Part shown: positions 25,261 through 33,335 of the stretch, piece by piece
How the letters are laid out: every line of letters starts with the position of its first letter
Numbering within the stretch: the first letter of the stretch is position 1
From: an uncultured Candidatus Saccharibacteria bacterium
Lineage (GTDB): Bacteria > Patescibacteriota > Saccharimonadia > Saccharimonadales > Saccharimonadaceae
DNA: 64,000 nucleotides
NCBI GenBank assembly: GCA_937906385.1
Contig: CALCYQ010000003.1
Coordinates: forward strand, 1-64,000
Direction of reading: 5' to 3'
The notes under the pieces: generated by a model
Told to the model about the DNA's origin: nothing
Seen by the model: the letters and a program-made list of their open reading frames with translations, nothing else
The model's database searches: none
Position numbers and translations under genes: made by a program

Positions 25261-26427
25261 ATGCGAAAAAATAATCCTTTGCGCAATATGCGCTTGGTGA
25301 TTCTGGAGTCGGCAGTCACGGCGGGCATCCTGGCCGTGCCGATCATGACTCCGTTTTACCTCAGCATCGGGCTCAACCAAGAGCAAATCGCGATGTCACA
25401 AATGGCCTTCACGGTCGTGGCGATGCTCTTAAATTTGCCGCTGGGTTGGGTGGCGGATCGTTTTAGCCGCAAGTGGGCGAACGTAATCGGCGACAGCTTG
25501 GTTGCGCTCGCGCTTCTGCTCTACTCCACCGCACAAGGCTTTTGGTTTTGCGTGCTCTGCGAGATTATCTGCGGTGTCGGCTGCGCCTTATCACAAGGCG
25601 TCGACTCGACTCTGCTAAAGCATTTCGCGGAGAAAAAAGATCGCTCGGGCAAGTTATTTAAGGATAAGTACGGCAAAATGGCATCAATCAATCAGATTGC
25701 TACCTTAGTCGTGATGCTGCTAGGTGGACCGATTGGTGCGATCAACTTTCGTCTCGCGATTGCCATTTCGGCGATTCCCCACGTAGCGGGCGCGATGATT
25801 AGCTTGCTGATTCAGGACGACAGCGAGAAATTAGCCGCCGAGCGCAACCCGTTTAGCGACATCGTTAATCTTGTAAAACGCAACGTACGCAACCGCAAGT
25901 TGCGCCTGCGCCTCGCTGCTTTTGCGGTGGCGCGTGAAGCAACACACGGCATCATCTGGGTTTTTACGCCGCTAATGTTAGCCGTAGGCGTGCCGCTGGC
26001 TGTCGTGTCGATGGGCTGGGTAATTAATTATATTGCCGCCTATGCCGGTACACGCTTAGCTCGCCGCGTCGCGCAAAAGTGGCCAGCCTGGGAATTGTTC
26101 GTGACGCCAATTGTACTGGTAAGTGGCGCAAGTCTCGTGATGTTTTGCGATTTAAATATCGTGACGGTTTGCCTTTATGCCTGCTTTGGCTTAGCGCAAG
26201 GCTGGAGCGCAACCACCATGATGCCGCTAATTAAAGAGCAAGTGAGATCCGCCGAGCAAAGCTCAGTCGAATCTCTGGCGCGCGTAATCGCGCAAGCACT
26301 TTATATCGGAGCGGTCTGGGCAATTAACCGCGCTGCCGACATCGATGTGCGTTATGCTCTGCTCGCAACAATACTCATCTTTGTGCCGTTAGCAATTCCA
26401 ATTACTATAAAGCTGCGTAAGGAATGA
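25261..26427 (+). CDS. Major facilitator superfamily transporter
   Basis: The 388-residue protein has about twelve hydrophobic segments in two halves, with a central loop near 185-220. MFS motif A is visible after helix 2 (GWVADRFSRKWAN, about 60-72). It is probably a proton-coupled exporter of a small molecule or drug; substrate specificity cannot be read. GGAGG lies 8 nt before ATG 25261. The gene is preceded by a 233-nt leader with a short ORF and competing hairpins, an arrangement known for antibiotic-induced efflux genes in other bacteria. It ends in a GC-rich terminator. Confidence 0.88.
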   Translation: MRKNNPLRNMRLVILESAVTAGILAVPIMTPFYLSIGLNQEQIAMSQMAFTVVAMLLNLPLGWVADRFSRKWANVIGDSLVALALLLYSTAQGFWFCVLCEIICGVGCALSQGVDSTLLKHFAEKKDRSGKLFKDKYGKMASINQIATLVVMLLGGPIGAINFRLAIAISAIPHVAGAMISLLIQDDSEKLAAERNPFSDIVNLVKRNVRNRKLRLRLAAFAVAREATHGIIWVFTPLMLAVGVPLAVVSMGWVINYIAAYAGTRLARRVAQKWPAWELFVTPIVLVSGASLVMFCDLNIVTVCLYACFGLAQGWSATTMMPLIKEQVRSAEQSSVESLARVIAQALYIGAVWAINRAADIDVRYALLATILIFVPLAIPITIKLRKE

Positions 26428-26431
26428 AAAG

Positions 26432-26460
26432 GCCCCGACTTTTATGGTCGGGGCTATTTC
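26432..26460 (+). terminator. Terminator of the MFS gene
   Basis: GCCCCGAC (26432-26439) pairs with GTCGGGGC (26447-26454) around a 7-nt loop, with a T-rich tail. Confidence 0.9.
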
Positions 26461-26466
26461 TTATGC

Positions 26467-26472
26467 TATAAT
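26467..26472 (+). promoter_or_regulatory. -10 box of the tRNA-Cys/tRNA-Leu unit
   Basis: TATAAT preceded by ATGC (extended -10) ends 8 nt before the first tRNA base. No clear -35 is seen. Confidence 0.7.
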
Positions 26473-26480
26473 AATCGCAT

Positions 26481-26554
26481 GGCGCGTTGGCGGAGCAGTT
26501 ACGCAGAGGTCTGCAAAACCTTTTAGACCAGTGCAACTCTGGTACGCGCCTCCA
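26481..26554 (+). tRNA. tRNA-Cys(GCA)
   Basis: The acceptor stem GGCGCGT pairs with ACGCGCC, followed by discriminator T and an encoded CCA. The anticodon loop reads CTGCAAA, giving anticodon GCA. The D arm (GCGGAGC...) and T arm (CCAG...CTGG) are present. It is 74 nt including CCA. Confidence 0.92.
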
Positions 26555-26557
26555 CTC

Positions 26558-26644
26558 GCCCGAGTGGCGGAATTGGTATACGCGGCAGACTTAAAATCTG
26601 CTTCCTTTACCGGATTATGAGTTCGAGTCTCATCTCGGGCACCA
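26558..26644 (+). tRNA. tRNA-Leu(TAA)
   Basis: The acceptor stem GCCCGAG pairs with CTCGGGC, followed by A and an encoded CCA. The anticodon stem-loop CAGACTTAAAATCTG gives anticodon TAA, and a long variable arm marks a class II tRNA. It starts 3 nt after tRNA-Cys and shares its promoter. Confidence 0.93.
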
Positions 26645-26646
26645 CT

Positions 26647-26698
26647 AAAAATCCTTACTTGAGTTTTATCACGGATAATCGTCAAGTAAGGACTTTTT
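26647..26698. terminator. Bidirectional terminator after the tRNA genes
   Basis: TCCTTACTTGA (26652-26662) pairs perfectly with TCAAGTAAGGA (26682-26692), with A and T runs outside. It serves the tRNA unit and the convergent minus-strand gene. Confidence 0.85.
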
Positions 26699-26702
26699 AT
26701 TA

Positions 26703-27641
26703 CTATTCGCTTAGTTGCACTTCTTGAGCTTTGCCTTCTAGGCCGGCGCCCATGTGCTGCCCCATGCCCATAACCTTTAGAACATCGTTATGCACATATG
26801 AAACATAAAGTTTGCTGTTTTTAATGAAATAAGTTAACTTCAAATCACTATCCTTGCCATCAAGCTTCTTGGCATAGTCTTGGTATTTCTCCTTCATGGT
26901 TGCCACGGATGTCGTATCGTCATTAATGATACCCTCTACGTTATTAAGAAATCTATCTATACTCACTGTATCGACAAGATTAAGGATGATTTTTTCATGT
27001 ACTGTAGTAGTATCCACTCCATATTTTTCCAATAAATCAGTGTCGCTAATCTTCTTCATAGCTTCCAGATCGATATTTAATACATTGCGGTTTGAGTATT
27101 CGCCATTTGGATCTTGTTCAACTACGTCTTCATATACGGAGAGAATGGAACCGTCAATAGAAGCACTAATCTTACCCTCTTTACCCATCGAACATTCAAT
27201 ACCATCTTGCACTAAAGTATCAGTACAGGCCTTGTCGCCCGTCAGTTTCTTATGCTCTTTTGTAAAATCGGCGTACAAATCCTCTGACAAATTCTGAAAT
27301 TCAATATCGTCGTACGATACAGACGCCGTAGTATCGTTAAAAACTCCTGTTTCTGTGTGAGTCGATAGTTTAATGTAGTCCTCGGTTTTGTATTCTTTAG
27401 CCGTTTCGATAGTAGTTTCTTCTTTCTTACTATTGTCGGTACTATTCAGGACGGCCGTAACAATAAAATATGCTCCAACCGCAATAGCGACACCGATTAG
27501 AATATAGATAACTGCCGAGAGTGGGCTAGTTTTTTTATTTTCCGGCGTTGGTGCCGGGGCTAGATTCTGTGCCGGAACAGCAGCTTGATTAGCTTCTGAC
27601 GCAATCGGCGTATTTGACTGTTCTAATGGTTGGTTTTCCAT
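26703..27641 (-). CDS. Single-pass membrane protein of unknown function
   Basis: The 312-residue protein has a Pro/Ala/Gln-rich cytoplasmic N-terminus (1-38), one membrane helix (about 40-66) and an extracytoplasmic acidic domain (70-312). The domain has a Cys pair (ACTDTLVQDGIEC, about 138-150) that could form a disulfide. No family is recognised. The topology matches other Saccharibacteria-type surface proteins in this stretch (compare the next three genes). AAGGAAA precedes ATG 27641 and a TATAAT lies about 25 nt further upstream. Confidence 0.7.
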   Translation of the reverse strand: MENQPLEQSNTPIASEANQAAVPAQNLAPAPTPENKKTSPLSAVIYILIGVAIAVGAYFIVTAVLNSTDNSKKEETTIETAKEYKTEDYIKLSTHTETGVFNDTTASVSYDDIEFQNLSEDLYADFTKEHKKLTGDKACTDTLVQDGIECSMGKEGKISASIDGSILSVYEDVVEQDPNGEYSNRNVLNIDLEAMKKISDTDLLEKYGVDTTTVHEKIILNLVDTVSIDRFLNNVEGIINDDTTSVATMKEKYQDYAKKLDGKDSDLKLTYFIKNSKLYVSYVHNDVLKVMGMGQHMGAGLEGKAQEVQLSE

Positions 27642-27697
27642 GTTTGTTTTTCCTTTTTAGTTATTTTTATTATACAATTTACTTTCTAAAAGTAAAA

Positions 27698-28420
27698 TCA
27701 TCTTCTCGTTAGTGTATATCTGACGCGCTCGGATTTATATAGATACGGAATCACAATGCCGCTCAGAATAGCAAGCAAAATAATCCATTTTATGGAGCGC
27801 AAGTCTACTGCCGTGATGATAAAATCCGGCAAGCCATGAATCAGGTTAATCATGCCATAAATTAGCCAATCAATTGCTACCCAAACGACGGCCGAAATAC
27901 AAGTAATAGCATAGATGCGGCGCGCAATGCGTCGGCGAGCGACAATAGCGGCGATTCCGGAGACGCTGAGTATAGCGAGGATGATTTTTGCGGTCAGTTC
28001 GACGATTAGCATTACACTATGCGGCGTGCAAGAGCCGTTATAGGATTGATTCAAAGTGATGCAAGTAGCATTATCAACCAACACGTGCGTTGACACAATA
28101 TCGACAAGTTGCCAAAGAAAAATCAGCACAGCAGCCACAAAGAACACTAACGTACCGCCAGTAAGCGGCTCTCGGACAGGTTTCTTTTTAGCGCTCGCAT
28201 GACCAACCGATGGACGAAGCGGGTAGGCACTCCCCTCGAGTGGCTCGTTGCCGCCATAAACGCGAAATTTGCGCTTACCGTCTTTGTCGCGCTCAACCTC
28301 GACCGTATCGCCGAGCTCATAGTCAAAATTTAGACTTTTCTTATCGACGGTTAAAAAGCGCTTACGCTCATCCTTGAGCACCATCGTAAATTCATCGATT
28401 TCAACAATTCGTGCACGCAT
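27698..28420 (-). CDS. Membrane protein with small N-terminal soluble domain
   Basis: The 240-residue protein starts with a strand-rich domain of about 55 residues (VEIDEFTMVLKDERKRFLTV) resembling a small OB/SH3-like barrel. A linker and four hydrophobic segments follow (about 88-110, 135-165, 172-192, 208-228). An extracytoplasmic loop holds two Cys residues (about 118 and 129). The function is unknown. ATG 28420 lies 2 nt after the stop of the upstream gene with no Shine-Dalgarno of its own, so translation is probably coupled to it. Confidence 0.68.
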   Translation of the reverse strand: MRARIVEIDEFTMVLKDERKRFLTVDKKSLNFDYELGDTVEVERDKDGKRKFRVYGGNEPLEGSAYPLRPSVGHASAKKKPVREPLTGGTLVFFVAAVLIFLWQLVDIVSTHVLVDNATCITLNQSYNGSCTPHSVMLIVELTAKIILAILSVSGIAAIVARRRIARRIYAITCISAVVWVAIDWLIYGMINLIHGLPDFIITAVDLRSIKWIILLAILSGIVIPYLYKSERVRYTLTRR

Positions 28421-28422
28421 TT

Positions 28423-29313
28423 CTAATCAAAGGATATATCGTCTGTATCGTAGGTAGTCGGCGGAACAATAGGACCATAACTAAAGCTTCCATCATATCG
28501 GAATATATCAATGTCGCTGCCCGACTTGCGTAAGGAAGCGCTTGTAATATTATAGACATTCCCCGTCGTAACAGTTTCGTCTTTGTAGGCTACAAAATTG
28601 ACAAGGTATTCTTGGCCGCTATTGACAGTAATCGAGAAAGTTTGTTCTTTCGTTGGCTGCCCAATTTTTTTAATGGCCGTAATTTCCGGATGAGCAAAAT
28701 AGAAATATGCCGAGACCATCTCTGCAATTAGTTTTTTGGAATTTCCAACATATTCATCGCTAAGCGGTACGTCTTCGGCCTTTAGCAGGCCTTTTTCGTA
28801 TGAATTAAATTTAAAATCTTGGCCTTTTTCGAGGAGACGCATTTCAATCAATGAATTAGTCTCATTATCATTAGACATAAAGCGCAATAGGTCGATATCT
28901 TCATCGCTATAATGACCGCCATTTGGTAATAGGTAGACCGCTACAGTAGTGAGCTCGTTTTCTTTAACCTCAAATGCGACGTCTTGTTCAACAAAGCCAT
29001 CAGCCGAGAGGCGTGCAGTATATTGTCCCGGTTCAACCGTATAGGTGCCGTTAGTGATTTTTTCTCCGTTTATCTCCGCCGTAGCGTTTAGCGGAACGAG
29101 CATTATCGAAACGCCCGTATTAACAGATCTTGGCGTAGCGTTAAGCTTAATAAGCCCGATTATTACGATAGTGATTAGCACTGCGGCTAGAGCTACAATG
29201 CCGGCTATGACTACTATCTTTTTCTTGCCAACTCCCGCTTGAGGAGCTTGGACCGGCTGAGGATTGTTAATAGAAGCCATGAATTGTGCGGCATAAGGAT
29301 TATCGTTGTTCAT
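28423..29313 (-). CDS. Membrane-anchored PEGA-domain protein
   Basis: The 296-residue protein has a short cytoplasmic N-terminus, one membrane helix (about 33-54) and a PEGA-like beta domain (about 66-130: ATAEINGEKITNGTYTVEPG, then GFVEQDVAFEV). PEGA domains occur in surface proteins and may bind cell-wall or other extracellular ligands. The C-terminal half has no recognised motif. AAGGAGGT precedes ATG 29313. It is followed by the coupled 27698-28420 gene and preceded, 8 nt upstream, by the pilin-VanY fusion, so all three are likely co-transcribed. Confidence 0.75.
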   Translation of the reverse strand: MNNDNPYAAQFMASINNPQPVQAPQAGVGKKKIVVIAGIVALAAVLITIVIIGLIKLNATPRSVNTGVSIMLVPLNATAEINGEKITNGTYTVEPGQYTARLSADGFVEQDVAFEVKENELTTVAVYLLPNGGHYSDEDIDLLRFMSNDNETNSLIEMRLLEKGQDFKFNSYEKGLLKAEDVPLSDEYVGNSKKLIAEMVSAYFYFAHPEITAIKKIGQPTKEQTFSITVNSGQEYLVNFVAYKDETVTTGNVYNITSASLRKSGSDIDIFRYDGSFSYGPIVPPTTYDTDDISFD

Positions 29314-29321
29314 ATACCTCC

Positions 29322-30449
29322 TTAATAATAACTACTCGTCGGGTTGACGTGCCAAACTTCATTAGATACTGGGCGAGTCATACCATAGCTGCCGAGATTA
29401 TTGCAAAACCAACGCGATATCTCCGCATAATACCACCGGTTCGGACTCTGTCTATCCGTAACGCTGCCAAAATTGCTAGTCGATGCGCACGAAGTCACTT
29501 TCGAAACCGAGGTGCTACCAGCCGGAATTTCAAAGTCAATAGCGTAGCCACCTTCGTGCTTAGATGTGCCCGGTGCAGCAGCTAAGTTACAGTTATTGCA
29601 ATTACAATTAACGTAACAGCTGTAGAAATATTCTTGATCTTCATATGAGCGGAACGAACTAGAGCCAGTCAAAGTCTTGCCGGTAGCTTTTTGATAAGCA
29701 TCGGCTATGGCGTAATATGCGCCCGATACGCGCGAATTGACGATATTACTACCGTTGATATTTGGCACCTGACAGAGTGTAATGGAGATTTTTACGCCAT
29801 TCGTATGTGCATTTGGATATTTTTTATAAAAAGTAGTACGCGGATCGCAGTCGATGTTATCTGACGACTGAGTAAGTGGACCAATCGGCAAATCGCCCGC
29901 CGCAACTGTACTTGGGCCTGATGGGGTGCTAGGGTCTGACGGAGTGCTAGGTGTCGACGGCGTACTTGATCCGCCGGAACCTGGACTAGTAGTGCCTGGG
30001 CCATAATCATAGCCTGGGCTAATTTTAGACAAATCATTAAGACTTGGCGAATCAGAACGACTAAACGACAAACCAGCGACGCTTGGCGCATCGAGCGAAC
30101 CATAAAAGCCCGGAATAAAGAAGCTGGCACCTGCATAGGCGATAGACCACATAGCAAGACCGACGACGACTTCAAGTAAGCGTTTTTTAGCCTTCGCAAC
30201 TTCGGATACGTCATCGCGCGCCATAAGGATAATTCGGCCAAACCAGATAATACCAATAGTGCCTGCTACCACAATACCGCCAGTTAAAATGTTGATAATT
30301 AAAGTCAGCAGGCCGCCTAGATCACCATCGCAGAAGGCGGACAATAAAATGGCGCAGTCGCTAGCGGCAAAAGCTGGCTGGGAGAAGATTGCAATAAGCG
30401 TCGCACTAAATATTACAGCCGGAGTAATAATTTTAATACTTCTTTTCAT
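29322..30449 (-). CDS. VirB2/TrbC-like membrane module fused to a VanY-type peptidase
   Basis: The 375-residue protein has a signal peptide (1-29, cleavage near AFA-AS) and two membrane helices (about 46-70 and 88-112) in the style of VirB2/TrbC pilins. A Ser/Thr/Pro/Gly linker (130-190) leads to an M15B domain. The zinc motifs SKHEGGYAIDFE (about 297-308) and NEVWHVN (about 364-370) are those of D,D-carboxypeptidases of the VanY group. It probably trims peptidoglycan near a surface secretion or adhesion structure. Cys residues cluster in a C-N-C-N-N-C-N stretch near 275. The fusion is read directly; the joint role is inferred. Confidence 0.82.
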   Translation of the reverse strand: MKRSIKIITPAVIFSATLIAIFSQPAFAASDCAILLSAFCDGDLGGLLTLIINILTGGIVVAGTIGIIWFGRIILMARDDVSEVAKAKKRLLEVVVGLAMWSIAYAGASFFIPGFYGSLDAPSVAGLSFSRSDSPSLNDLSKISPGYDYGPGTTSPGSGGSSTPSTPSTPSDPSTPSGPSTVAAGDLPIGPLTQSSDNIDCDPRTTFYKKYPNAHTNGVKISITLCQVPNINGSNIVNSRVSGAYYAIADAYQKATGKTLTGSSSFRSYEDQEYFYSCYVNCNCNNCNLAAAPGTSKHEGGYAIDFEIPAGSTSVSKVTSCASTSNFGSVTDRQSPNRWYYAEISRWFCNNLGSYGMTRPVSNEVWHVNPTSSYY

Positions 30450-30529
30450 ATAAATATCGTCTCTTTTATTTCCCTAATTAAAAAAACATTAACGGTATAT
30501 TTATATAATAACAGCTATTGACGTTTAAA

Positions 30530-31246
30530 TTAATTATTTTTAATGCCGCCGAAACGCCGGTCGCGAGAAGTATATTCGATAATAGCTTGGTCAAAATCCG
30601 CTTCGTGAAAATCTGGGAATTTGGTTTTTGGGAAATAAAATTCGGCGTAGGAGTTTAGCCAGAGAAGGAAGTTGCTGAGGCGTAATTCCCCGCTCGTGCG
30701 GATCATGAGGTCAATGTCCGGCAAATCTTGATAGAGATAGTGGCGGAAATCTTCGTCGGCGAGCGTGTCGACGTCGATGCCAGATTTAGCGATTTTTTTG
30801 ACGGCATCCATAATTTCGGCGCGTCCACCATAATTCATACAGAAGTTGACGATACCGCCAGCGTTATCCTTTGTAGCCTCAACCAGCTCATCGCGCGCCT
30901 TGATGACGCGTGGTGGAAGCGGTTCGTTGCGACCAGAAAAGACCACCTTGATATTATTCTCCATAAAGAAATGGAGATTTTTCTTGTACATAATGACAAA
31001 GAGATCCATTAGATGGTTCACCTCTTCCTCGGCGCGCTTGAAATTTTCCGTAGAAAAAACATATAAACTTAAGACCTTGACGCCGCGCTTGAGAATATAT
31101 TGCGCGAGCTGTTTAAGGTTTTCAAAGCCCGCATCATGCCCTTGTAAACGCGTTAAACCACGCTCTTTAGCCCAGCGACCATTACCATCAACAATAATGC
31201 CGACATGAGTAGGAATTTTAAGCTGAGAATAATCTACTTCGTTCAT
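30530..31246 (-). CDS. uppS: Isoprenyl (undecaprenyl) diphosphate synthase
   Basis: The 238-residue cis-prenyltransferase makes the C55 carrier lipid for the cell wall. The diphosphate-binding IIVDGNGRWAKERG motif (about 19-31), the YVFSTENFKR motif (about 66-75) and the C-terminal MIRTSGELRLSNFLLW motif are intact. ATG 31246 is chosen because TATAAT (31253-31258, extended TTGC) ends 6 nt upstream, giving a leaderless start. The longer frame from 31279 would begin before the promoter. Confidence 0.95.
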   Translation of the reverse strand: MNEVDYSQLKIPTHVGIIVDGNGRWAKERGLTRLQGHDAGFENLKQLAQYILKRGVKVLSLYVFSTENFKRAEEEVNHLMDLFVIMYKKNLHFFMENNIKVVFSGRNEPLPPRVIKARDELVEATKDNAGGIVNFCMNYGGRAEIMDAVKKIAKSGIDVDTLADEDFRHYLYQDLPDIDLMIRTSGELRLSNFLLWLNSYAEFYFPKTKFPDFHEADFDQAIIEYTSRDRRFGGIKNN

Positions 31247-31261
31247 GCAAATATTATAGCA

Positions 31262-31361
31262 AGTAAAAGAAAATACCACCTCCCAGTGGTATTTTTAGTC
31301 ACACTCTTCAAACATCGATTCTTAGATCGCTCGGGCGATCTCTCAACTTCGTCCGAACTCT
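31262..31361 (-). ncRNA. Candidate small RNA between uppS and dfx
   Basis: On the minus strand, TTGACA (31390-31395), a 16-nt spacer and TAAAAT (31368-31373) form a good promoter that faces no ORF. About 75 nt later a perfect 10-bp hairpin (31270-31295) with a T-rich tail forms a terminator. Between them AGATCGC and GCGATCT pair around a 4-nt loop (about 31323-31340). The product would be about 100 nt and ends just before the uppS -10 box. It does not resemble SRP RNA, tmRNA or 6S RNA that I can recognise. Confidence 0.5.
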
Positions 31362-31462
31362 AATTCTATTTTAGCGCAAGCGGGTTGAGTGTCAACATTG
31401 ATTTTCGAAGAATATATGTTGTTGTTTTTTAGATTTTTACAGAGGTCGTTTTGTAAAATCTA

Positions 31463-31498
31463 TTGACTTTTCTATTTTTGATTGTGAAATCATAATCA
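31463..31498 (+). promoter_or_regulatory. Promoter region and possible operator of the superoxide reductase operon
   Basis: TTGACT (31463-31468) is followed at the expected distance only by a poor -10 (TGTGAAAT). An imperfect 7-6-7 inverted repeat TGATTGT/ATAATCA (31479-31498) covers that position, which would suit regulation by a PerR/Fur-type or other redox regulator. This is a suggestion only. Confidence 0.4.
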
Positions 31499-31558
31499 TA
31501 CTTATGGCTACATTTTTCGCCACCATTATGTTAGAATAGAATTAATCTAAGGAGGTAT

Positions 31559-31951
31559 ATGGGACAAGAAGGTCTTAAATTCTATCGTTGCAACACGTGT
31601 GGTAATCTGTTTTTAGTAATGATTGATCCGAGCGTGACGCCTAGTTGCTGCGGTAGTGAAATGCAATTACTCGATTCTTCACATCATACGCATGAGGGTA
31701 GCGAGAAACATTTACCAATTATTGACATTCACGAAGATTACACCGAAGTGCGCGTCGGCTTGCAGCTTCATCCAATGAGCGCACAGCATCGTATTGAATG
31801 GATGGTGCTCACCGACGGCGAACGCATCGAAGTCCAAAAACTCGGCTTGACTACTCCACCGGTTGCACGTTTTTCCAAGATGGACGGCAGCGGCAAACTC
31901 CGTGCATATGCATTCTGTAACATTCACGGCTTATGGGTAACCGAAAAGTAA
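31559..31951 (+). CDS. dfx: Desulfoferrodoxin-type superoxide reductase
   Basis: The 130-residue protein has an N-terminal desulforedoxin-like iron site (CNTCGN, then CCGSEM; residues 10-33) and a C-terminal superoxide reductase domain. The ligands of the catalytic iron are seen in EKHLPII (about 49-55), HPMSAQHRIEW (about 75-85) and the family hallmark FCNIHGLW (near the C-terminus, Cys and His). It reduces superoxide to peroxide without making oxygen, as in anaerobes and microaerophiles. AAGGAGGT precedes ATG 31559. The next gene overlaps it by 19 nt, so they form an operon with the Dsb-like gene. Confidence 0.93.
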   Translation: MGQEGLKFYRCNTCGNLFLVMIDPSVTPSCCGSEMQLLDSSHHTHEGSEKHLPIIDIHEDYTEVRVGLQLHPMSAQHRIEWMVLTDGERIEVQKLGLTTPPVARFSKMDGSGKLRAYAFCNIHGLWVTEK

Positions 31952-32589
31952 AAAAGACCTTCAAGCGGAGGCTCTCAGATTTTTGGGAGTCTTTTTGCGA
32001 CCGCGTTAAGTATTCCTTGTTTGCCATCAATGAAATCTGGCAAAATCCGAAATATCTCGCATGCTTTATTATTAGCTTTCTGCTTTTCCTGTTTATTCTA
32101 AGCTTCTTTAAAGACGGCGACGGCAACTGGCAACTGCTTTGGTCTGGCCTAGCCTTCGACCGCAAGATAACCGTACTCGGCCAAGTCTGTGTGAGCATGC
32201 TTGGAAATTTCGTGAGTCGGTATGGTTTATCGATTGTCTTAATTTCGTTACTACAAGCATTAGTGATTATACTACTCGTCTTTGCTTGGCGACATCGCCA
32301 AAAAGACGCCACTATCGACGGCGCCAGCACTGGTGGCATTGGAGCAATTTTTGGTTTTATCGCATTAGGCTGTCCGAGTTGCGGCGTAGGTTTGCTGACG
32401 CCAATTTTAACCACACTGGCTGGCGCCGGCGCGATGGCGATGGCAGAAACTATCTCTGGCATCTTTACGGTTTTAGCTTTCGCTCTACTCTTTTACACCA
32501 TCATTAAACTCGGATATGTCAATTACGTTACTATTAGCGCCGCAAAGGCCACAAAAAATAAGGAGGAGAAAAATGCAAAGAGTAATTAG
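31933..32589 (+). CDS. Membrane protein with CPSCG motif in the dfx operon
   Basis: The 218-residue protein has a basic N-terminus, then about five hydrophobic segments (roughly 42-60, 82-92, 100-118, 132-150, 155-190). Within them is GCPSCGVGLLTP (about 149-160), a CxxC pair placed near a membrane face, as in thiol-electron carriers and cytochrome-biogenesis-type proteins. I do not recognise the family with certainty. Its position between a superoxide reductase and a DsbA-like thioredoxin suggests that it carries reducing power or supports disulfide exchange; this is inference. It overlaps both neighbours (19 and 17 nt). Confidence 0.65.
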   Translation: MGNRKVKKTFKRRLSDFWESFCDRVKYSLFAINEIWQNPKYLACFIISFLLFLFILSFFKDGDGNWQLLWSGLAFDRKITVLGQVCVSMLGNFVSRYGLSIVLISLLQALVIILLVFAWRHRQKDATIDGASTGGIGAIFGFIALGCPSCGVGLLTPILTTLAGAGAMAMAETISGIFTVLAFALLFYTIIKLGYVNYVTISAAKATKNKEEKNAKSN

Positions 32590-33289
32590 GATTGTAGCTG
32601 TCTGTGTAGTGATTGGCTTCTTAGTCGCGCTGATTGTCTTTAATGCCACTAAGCCAGTCGATTTTACGCCGTGGGAAATGGCAATGACGAAAGGTGACAA
32701 AGAGACCGCGAAGCATCATTTCATTATGTATACGGACATTTTCTGCCCATATTGCGATAAATTTTCGAATGCCCTGCGCGCGCATGCAGAAGATTTTCAA
32801 AAAGATTACATCGAAGACAAAAATGTTTTCTTTGAGATTCGCATGACCGACGTAAACTATACTTACGGTCACTCAAATAATAGTCGCCCGGGCGGCGAGG
32901 GGGCTTACTGTGCGGCGGCTCAAGACAACTTCTGGGGATACTATGATGCACTACTCACGAAACTTTATGACGATTATCATTCCAAAGGTATTGGCGTATC
33001 AAAGGATTCTGAACATATTCCAGATTTGCCGGACAGCTACTTTAGTGATGCGGCCGAAAAAGGCGGGCTTGACGTCGAAAAATTCAACGCTTGCATGGAG
33101 AGCGACGAGATGCTCGCAAAGCTCGACTCGAATACAAAGCGCGCTCAAAATGCACTCCAGAGTGGCGTGCCTTACTTCGTGTTTGATAAATATACTGCGA
33201 ACGGCTTCCTTGGCCAGTGGGACGCCGAAGGTTATGACTGGGAGCAAGCTAAACTCTTGCTTGATGCTGGTCTAGCCAGCAAACAATAA
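32573..33289 (+). CDS. DsbA-like membrane-anchored thiol oxidoreductase
   Basis: The 238-residue protein has an N-terminal signal anchor (about 4-22) and a thioredoxin-fold domain with the redox motif IFCPYCDKF (about 56-64), the DsbA-type CPxC dithiol. A helical insertion and a cis-Pro-like GVPYFVFD segment (about 196-203) complete the fold. It probably catalyses disulfide formation or isomerisation outside the membrane. AAGGAGGAG precedes ATG 32573; the longer frame from 32516 lies inside the preceding gene. It is the last gene of the dfx operon. Confidence 0.87.
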   Translation: MQRVIRIVAVCVVIGFLVALIVFNATKPVDFTPWEMAMTKGDKETAKHHFIMYTDIFCPYCDKFSNALRAHAEDFQKDYIEDKNVFFEIRMTDVNYTYGHSNNSRPGGEGAYCAAAQDNFWGYYDALLTKLYDDYHSKGIGVSKDSEHIPDLPDSYFSDAAEKGGLDVEKFNACMESDEMLAKLDSNTKRAQNALQSGVPYFVFDKYTANGFLGQWDAEGYDWEQAKLLLDAGLASKQ

Positions 33290-33295
33290 GCCGAC

Positions 33296-33325
33296 AAAAA
33301 ATCTCCTCATTTAGAGGAGATTTTT
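33296..33325. terminator. Bidirectional terminator between the Dsb-like and SPFH genes
   Basis: A stem of AAAAATCTCCTC with its complement and a 5-nt loop carries A and T runs on both sides. The genes converge here. Confidence 0.88.
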
Positions 33326-33335
33326 GATGCTTTAT

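Noticed and set aside
26461..26685. 74-codon minus-strand frame over the two tRNAs
   Set aside because: This is the well-known spurious reading frame across tRNA genes; the plus strand folds into two complete tRNAs.
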